Source: Rhodospirillales bacterium (GTDB taxonomy: Bacteria > Pseudomonadota > Alphaproteobacteria > Rhodospirillales > UBA2165). Taken from it: a DNA stretch of 64,000 bases. This document shows positions 59,827 through 64,000 of this stretch, piece after piece. The position numbers and the translations under genes were made by a program. Position 1 is the first letter of the stretch. Each line of letters opens with the position of its first letter. The notes under the pieces were generated by a model. It searched no databases. It saw only the letters and a list, made by a program, of their open reading frames with translations, and had not been told where the DNA came from. The stretch is from contig JAJDXO010000011.1 in assembly GCA_022823235.1 (NCBI GenBank), positions 1 to 64,000 on the forward strand. Reading direction: 5' to 3'.

Positions 59827-61050
59827 TCAGCCCGCCGGTGCGCCGTTGAGAAGTTCGTCATAGACGGCGATGGTCTTGGCGCACATGGCGTCCTTGGTGA
59901 AGTTGTCGCGGATATGGGCCACCGCACGGGCGGCATAGTTCCCCCGGGCCGACGGGTCCTGATCGAGAACCCGGGCGATCGTGGCGGCGAGCGCTTCGGC
60001 GTCGCCCGGCGGCGTCAGCCATCCGGTCCGGCCGTCGATAATGGTCTCGCGGGCGCCGCCGTGATCGGTGGCGATGACGGGCCGGCCGAGGGCTTGGGCC
60101 TCGGTAACGACGCGGCCGAAGGCTTCGGGTTCGATGGAGGCGGAGATCACCACGTCGGTTAGCATGTAGGCGGCGGGCATGTCGTCGCAATGGTCGATCA
60201 CATGTATCTTGCCGCCAAGCCCGGCGCCCTCGATTTCCTTGATCAGCTCCTTGCGGTAGGCATCCCGCCCCTGGTCGGAACCGACGATCAGGCACCGGAC
60301 GTCATGGTCCGTCAGCAGTTTCACCGCGTCGATGAACACCCGCTGGCCTTTCCAGCGGGTGAGCCGGCCGGGCAGCATCACCACGGGCACGCCGTCGGGC
60401 AGCCGCCAGCGTTCGGAGAGCGCGATGATCCGTTCCTGGGACACTTTGGCGGGGTCGAAGCGGGCAACGTCGACGCCACGGTGGATGACACGGATCTTGC
60501 TGGCCGGGACATCATAGACCTCGCGCATGTGCCCGGCGACGAATTCGGAGATGGCGATGACCCGTTCACCCCGGGTCATAACGCTGTTGTAGCGGCGCTT
60601 GAACACTTTGCCGTGGCCGTAAGCGCCGTGGAAGGTGGTGACGAAGCGGCAACCGGTTTTATTGGCGGCGGCAATGGCGCTCCAGGCCGGCGCCCGGGAG
60701 CGGGCGTGGACCACATCGACGTTTTCCGAGTTGATGAGCCGGACCAGCCGGCGGACGTTGGCGCGCATGACCAGCGGGTTCTTGGAATCCACCGGCAGGG
60801 TGACGTGTTCGGCGCCGCTCCGGCTGAGTTCGTGCTTCATCAGTCCGCCGGCCGAGGCGACGATGGAACGCCCGCCCGCGGCGGCGACGGCGTTGGCGAC
60901 ATCGACCGTGCCCCGTTCAACCCCGCCCGTCTCCAGCGCCGGTAGGACCTGCAACACGGTGGCGCCGTCGGCGATGGTTTTTCCGCCCGCGGCGGATACC
61001 GCCGGCCTGTCTTCGGTGCTAATTTCCTGGTTCAATCTCTTCGCCGCCAT
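59827..61050 (-). CDS. Glycosyltransferase family 4
   Basis: A 407-residue GT-B retaining transferase. N-terminal acceptor domain (VLQVLPALETGGVERGTVDVANA) and GT4 donor site PEAFGRVVTEAQALGRPVIATDHGGARETI, with the E-x7-E spacing. Such enzymes build LPS core, O-antigen or capsule. ATG 61050 is chosen over TTG 61065. The divergent hydrolase starts 17 bp away, so the promoter must lie inside the neighbour. Confidence 0.9.
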   Translation of the reverse strand: MAAKRLNQEISTEDRPAVSAAGGKTIADGATVLQVLPALETGGVERGTVDVANAVAAAGGRSIVASAGGLMKHELSRSGAEHVTLPVDSKNPLVMRANVRRLVRLINSENVDVVHARSRAPAWSAIAAANKTGCRFVTTFHGAYGHGKVFKRRYNSVMTRGERVIAISEFVAGHMREVYDVPASKIRVIHRGVDVARFDPAKVSQERIIALSERWRLPDGVPVVMLPGRLTRWKGQRVFIDAVKLLTDHDVRCLIVGSDQGRDAYRKELIKEIEGAGLGGKIHVIDHCDDMPAAYMLTDVVISASIEPEAFGRVVTEAQALGRPVIATDHGGARETIIDGRTGWLTPPGDAEALAATIARVLDQDPSARGNYAARAVAHIRDNFTKDAMCAKTIAVYDELLNGAPAG

Positions 61051-61067
61051 TTCGCACGGGAACAAGA

Positions 61068-61862
61068 ATGTCCGACCACGCGTCCACCCCAGACCTCAAG
61101 GCCGGAATATTACCACGCGGTTCCGGGCCGTCCATTGCCTACCACCGAACGCCGGGCCGAAGCCCCGGCGTCATCTTCATGACCGGTTTCATGTCGGACA
61201 TGTCGGGCGGCAAGGCGCTGGCGCTCGAGGCGCTATGCCGGGATCGGGGCAACGCCTATCTCCGTTTCGATTATGCGGGCCATGGGGAGTCCGAAGGCGC
61301 GTTCGCCGACGGCACCATTGGTTCCTGGGCGGCGGACGCGCTGGCGGCCTTGGATGAACTCACCGACGGACCCCAGGTGCTGGTGGGGTCCTCCATGGGG
61401 GGCTGGATTATGTTGCTCGCGGCGCTGGCCCGTCCCGAGCGCGTTGCCGGGTTGGTGGGCATCGCGCCGGCACCCGACTTTACCGAGCGCCTTTACGCCG
61501 AGGAACTGACCCGGGAGCAGCGGGATGTGATGAAGACAGAGGGCAAGGTGATCGTCCCCAGCGATTATGAAGACGACTACACCTTCACCCAGGCATTGAT
61601 CGACGACGGCAGGGACCAACTCCTGCTCGGCGGTGAGATCGCCATCGACTGCCCGGTGCGGCTGATCCACGGGCTGGAAGACGACGCGGTGCCGTGGCGG
61701 ACCAGCCTTACCATCCAGGAGAAGCTCCGTTCGGACGACGTGGAGATCACCTTCGTCAAAGGCGGCGATCACCGACTCAGCGAGCCTCACGATCTCGACC
61801 GGCTGACGGCGACCGTGGCGCGGCTGTTGGACCTCGCTGGTCAATCCCCGGCGGCCATGTGA
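61068..61862 (+). CDS. Alpha/beta hydrolase
   Basis: A 264-residue serine hydrolase. Nucleophile Ser109 is in VGSSMGGW (GxSxG), with DYAGHGESEG upstream and a C-terminal GGDHRLSEPHDLD providing the catalytic His; the Asp is likely in HGLEDDAVPW. It resembles cytoplasmic acyl-peptide or palmitoyl thioesterase-like hydrolases (human ABHD10/BEM46-type). Its 3' end overlaps the epimerase gene by 22 bp. Confidence 0.88.
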   Translation: MSDHASTPDLKAGILPRGSGPSIAYHRTPGRSPGVIFMTGFMSDMSGGKALALEALCRDRGNAYLRFDYAGHGESEGAFADGTIGSWAADALAALDELTDGPQVLVGSSMGGWIMLLAALARPERVAGLVGIAPAPDFTERLYAEELTREQRDVMKTEGKVIVPSDYEDDYTFTQALIDDGRDQLLLGGEIAIDCPVRLIHGLEDDAVPWRTSLTIQEKLRSDDVEITFVKGGDHRLSEPHDLDRLTATVARLLDLAGQSPAAM

Positions 61863-62692
61863 ATGGCGCGCAAGCCCTCCCGGTAGGTCGGGTATTTGAG
61901 CGCATATCCCAACTCGGTTCGGATGCGGGCGTTGCTGACCCGGCGATTGTCCCGCCAGAAAGACCGCGCCATCTCGGTCATGTCCCTTTGGGCCTCCTCG
62001 TAGGGGATCAGCGGGGACGCGTCGACGCCCAGCAGCTCACACCCATGGGCGATCACGTCGGCCTGGGGCGCCGGTTCGTTATCGCACACATTGTAGATCG
62101 CGCCGGGATTCGGTGTGGCGATGGAGGCGGCAAGGACGCCGGCGACGTCTTCCACGTGGATGCGCGAGAACGCAAATCCGGGCTTGCCGATCCGCCGCGC
62201 CCGTCCGGCCTGGATCTGGTCGAGGGCGCTGCGCCCCGGCCCGTAAATGCCGGCGAGGCGGAATATGTGGGCCGGTACGCCTTCGAGAGAGAGCCAGCCC
62301 GCTTCGGCTTCGACCCGCCGCGCCGAGCGATCCGAGGTGGGGTTGAGGGGTGATGTTTCGTTGACCTCCCCGCCGCTCGTATCGCCGTAGACCCCGGTGG
62401 TCGAGAGATAGCCCAGCCAGGCCAAACCAGTCCCTGACATGGCGGCGCCAAAGGCGTTCAGTACGGGATCGCCGTCGCTGCCCGGCGGAACCGAAATCAG
62501 GATATGGGTGGCCTGGGCCGGATCAACCCGGTGGAAGGCCGCCGGCTCTACACCGTCCGCTTCGATCAGGGCAGCGGCCTCCTCCCGCCGGTAGGTGCCG
62601 ATGATCCGCCAGCCGGCGGGAATCAAGCGTTTCGCCAGGGCGCGAGCCGAATAGCCGTAGCCGAAACAAAGAAGCGTGGATGTGCCTGCCAT
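61841..62692 (-). CDS. NAD-dependent epimerase / SDR family protein (YeeZ-like)
   Basis: A 283-residue extended SDR-like protein. The Rossmann start is LLCFGYGYSARALAKRL, in which the Gly-rich loop is GYGYSA, and STTGVYGDTSGGEVNE holds the Tyr-like block. It resembles E. coli YeeZ, an uncharacterised epimerase homolog. ATG 62692 is chosen; the frame continues to 62920 over the divergent TPR gene. Function unknown. Confidence 0.84.
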   Translation of the reverse strand: MAGTSTLLCFGYGYSARALAKRLIPAGWRIIGTYRREEAAALIEADGVEPAAFHRVDPAQATHILISVPPGSDGDPVLNAFGAAMSGTGLAWLGYLSTTGVYGDTSGGEVNETSPLNPTSDRSARRVEAEAGWLSLEGVPAHIFRLAGIYGPGRSALDQIQAGRARRIGKPGFAFSRIHVEDVAGVLAASIATPNPGAIYNVCDNEPAPQADVIAHGCELLGVDASPLIPYEEAQRDMTEMARSFWRDNRRVSNARIRTELGYALKYPTYREGLRAIHMAAGD

Positions 62693-62712
62693 GGCTCCTA
62701 TATGGTCACGGC

Positions 62713-63465
62713 ATGAGGAATTGGGCAATCGCCGCCGTCGCAATGATGGCCGCATTTCCGGCATCGGCGCAATCGCAGCCGCCGACGGCCGCCGATGCCG
62801 CCGAGTACCGTGCATGCATCGCCGAATTGGAGCGCAGCGCCGAACGGGGTTTCGAGCATGCCATCGGTTGGGAAAGCCTGGGCGGCGGCGACCCGGCCCG
62901 CCATTGCGTCGCCCTGGCACTGATGCGGCTCGGTCATCACGAAGTGGCTGCCCGCCGGCTCGAGGAATTGGCCCGCGTGATAAACGCGGATGCGGCCGTG
63001 AAGGCTGATCTTCTGGGCCAATCGGGGCAAGCGTGGCTGCAGGCGGAAAACCCGCCGGCCGCGCTGGCCGTGCTCGACGCGGCGATCAGCCTCGATGACC
63101 GGAACCCGGAGATATTCGCCGACCGGGCGCAGGCCCATGCCGAGGGCGGCGATATGGGCCCGGCCATCGAGGATTTGTCCCGGGCGCTTCAACTGGATTC
63201 CAAATTCACCGATGCACGGGTATTCCGCGCCAGTGCCTACCGGCAGACCGGCGAGGCGGGGCTGGCCATGCAGGATGTGGCGTTGGCGCTCTCTCAGGAC
63301 CCGGCCCACCCGGAGGCGCTGCTGGAAAGGGGCATTCTGCGCGGCCAGGCGGGTGACGGGGCCGGCGCCCGGGCCGATTGGCTGAGGGTGGTCGAAATGG
63401 TGCCGGACAGTCCGGCGGCCAAGGCGGCCCAGGCCAATCTCGAACGCATGGACGGGCCGAAGTGA
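62713..63465 (+). CDS. Exported tetratricopeptide-repeat protein
   Basis: A 250-residue protein with a signal peptide (WAIAAVAMMAAFPASAQS) and TPR-type helices from about residue 55, clearest in AVLDAAISLDDRNPEIFADRAQ, AIEDLSRALQLDSKFTDARV and VALALSQDPAHPEALLERG units. Probably a periplasmic scaffold. It starts 20 bp from the divergent epimerase gene. The adjacent convergent gene is a GST-like protein. Partner unknown. Confidence 0.85.
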   Translation: MRNWAIAAVAMMAAFPASAQSQPPTAADAAEYRACIAELERSAERGFEHAIGWESLGGGDPARHCVALALMRLGHHEVAARRLEELARVINADAAVKADLLGQSGQAWLQAENPPAALAVLDAAISLDDRNPEIFADRAQAHAEGGDMGPAIEDLSRALQLDSKFTDARVFRASAYRQTGEAGLAMQDVALALSQDPAHPEALLERGILRGQAGDGAGARADWLRVVEMVPDSPAAKAAQANLERMDGPK

Positions 63466-63469
63466 GCCG

Positions 63470-64000
63470 CTAAAAATCCGGATTCGCGTAGTGCTTGGGC
63501 GGCGGCAGCCCGGGGATGGCGTCCGCCAGAATCTGCCGGAAGCTGGGCCGGGATTTGATCCGCGCGTACCAGTCCTTGGCCGCCTGGTGGTCGGCCCACG
63601 GCACATCGCCCAGATAATCCACCGCCGAGAGGTGCGCGGCGGCGGCAATGTCGGCGAGGGAAAACTCCTCGCCCGCCAGCCAGTGGCGCCGCCCGGCGAG
63701 GTAGCCGATATATTCCAGGTGGGTGTGGATGTTGGCGTGGGCCGCGCGGATAACGTTCGAATCCGGCGAGCCCAGTCCCTTGATCCGCTTCATCACCTTT
63801 TCATCGATCAGCGGCGTGGAGATTTCGGCGTCGAACTTGCGGTCGAACCAAGACACCAGCCGGCGGATTTCGGCCCGTTCATGGGGACTGCCGATGATCA
63901 TCGGCGGCTCCGGCGCGATTTCCTCCAGAAACTCGCAGATCGCCCCGGAATCCGCCAGCACCGTGCCGTCATCCTCAATGATTACCGGCACATCTCCGGC
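63470..64000 (-). CDS. Glutathione S-transferase family protein (5' end beyond window)
   Basis: At least 177 residues of a GST: thioredoxin-like domain remnant VPVIIEDDGTVLADSGAICEFLEE (the Ser-Gly after Asp is the glutathione-binding EST-like element), then the alpha-helical domain with FSLADIAAAAHLSAVDYLGD. It conjugates or reduces substrates with glutathione. The first part of the N-terminal domain, with the catalytic Ser/Cys/Tyr, lies beyond 64000, so the class cannot be fixed. It ends 4 bp from the TPR gene. Confidence 0.85.
   Translation of the reverse strand, partial: AGDVPVIIEDDGTVLADSGAICEFLEEIAPEPPMIIGSPHERAEIRRLVSWFDRKFDAEISTPLIDEKVMKRIKGLGSPDSNVIRAAHANIHTHLEYIGYLAGRRHWLAGEEFSLADIAAAAHLSAVDYLGDVPWADHQAAKDWYARIKSRPSFRQILADAIPGLPPPKHYANPDF

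Noticed and set aside
1..64000. CRISPR arrays, rRNA or tRNA genes
   Set aside because: I saw no regularly spaced repeats, rRNA cores or cloverleaf/T-loop patterns; without a scan a tRNA cannot be excluded absolutely.

Overview
The window is GC-rich, densely packed bacterial chromosome and looks alphaproteobacterial. Pointers are an IalB-family secreted protein, a DUF1223 periplasmic thiol protein, a TAXI-type TRAP transporter with fused permease, an ScfR/RamB-type regulator divergent from isocitrate lyase, tesA-ybbA-ybbP synteny, leaderless-style attenuation and short palindromic repeats of a kind common in this class. A Rhodospirillales-like marine or soil heterotroph is my inference. I see no rRNA, tRNA, CRISPR array, phage or insertion sequence.

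Layout: (1) 0.35-4.0 kb, a COG0523 GTPase and two divergent paralogous 2-oxoglutarate/Fe(II) oxygenases. (2) 4.0-10.7 kb, bifunctional PutA convergent with a TAXI-TRAP uptake system whose control region has a GntR-like operator. (3) 10.9-21.8 kb, small redox and stress genes (GYD, rhodanese, DUF1223, J-domain, BAX inhibitor-1), the ybbAP/tesA cluster, FIST, ThpR, a UDG-family protein, a zincin and pterin dehydratase. (4) 21.8-36.9 kb, DMT exporter, succinyl-CoA:3-ketoacid CoA-transferase, tandem MFS genes, a TetR-GNAT fusion, a membrane b-type-cytochrome-like/ferredoxin/adenylate cyclase fusion, RNA methyltransferases including rlmN, an asparaginase and ScfR. (5) 37.0-44.4 kb, aceA, a DsbA-like protein, argG, a TlpA-like thioredoxin with an in-frame UGA in its CxxC motif, MFS and Gfo/Idh genes. 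(6) 44.4-58.9 kb, the translation cluster thrS-infC // rpmI-rplT-pheS-pheT, all on the minus strand but split by about 7.4 kb of catabolic genes (ABC binding protein, cupin, sulfatase, Gfo/Idh, MarR, P450, PhyH). (7) 58.9-64 kb, two glycosyltransferases, an alpha/beta hydrolase, an epimerase, a TPR protein and a partial GST.

Three items stand out. The 41.4-42.0 kb thioredoxin-like gene reads W-UGA-P-P-C where W-C-P-P-C is expected, followed at SECIS-like spacing by a perfect hairpin, so it is a strong selenoprotein candidate, or else a pseudogene hit exactly at the catalytic Cys codon. Upstream of thrS there is a complete attenuator not recorded as a gene: a consensus promoter, an almost leaderless 17-residue peptide with six consecutive Thr codons, and a terminator with a T-run. 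The insertion in the thrS-infC-rpmI-rplT-pheST cluster carries an overlapping marR-Gfo/Idh-sulfatase-cupin operon facing a P450 across a long symmetric operator, apparently a self-regulated pathway for an unknown sulfated or phosphonate substrate.

Metabolically the window fits growth on amino acids, organic acids and acetyl-CoA-yielding substrates (PutA, CoA-transferase, isocitrate lyase, TRAP uptake). Several intergenic repeat families (an AGAGCAG/CCGGCCAAAT stem-loop, a GGTCAATTCG palindrome and an approximately 130-bp element) recur at gene ends.
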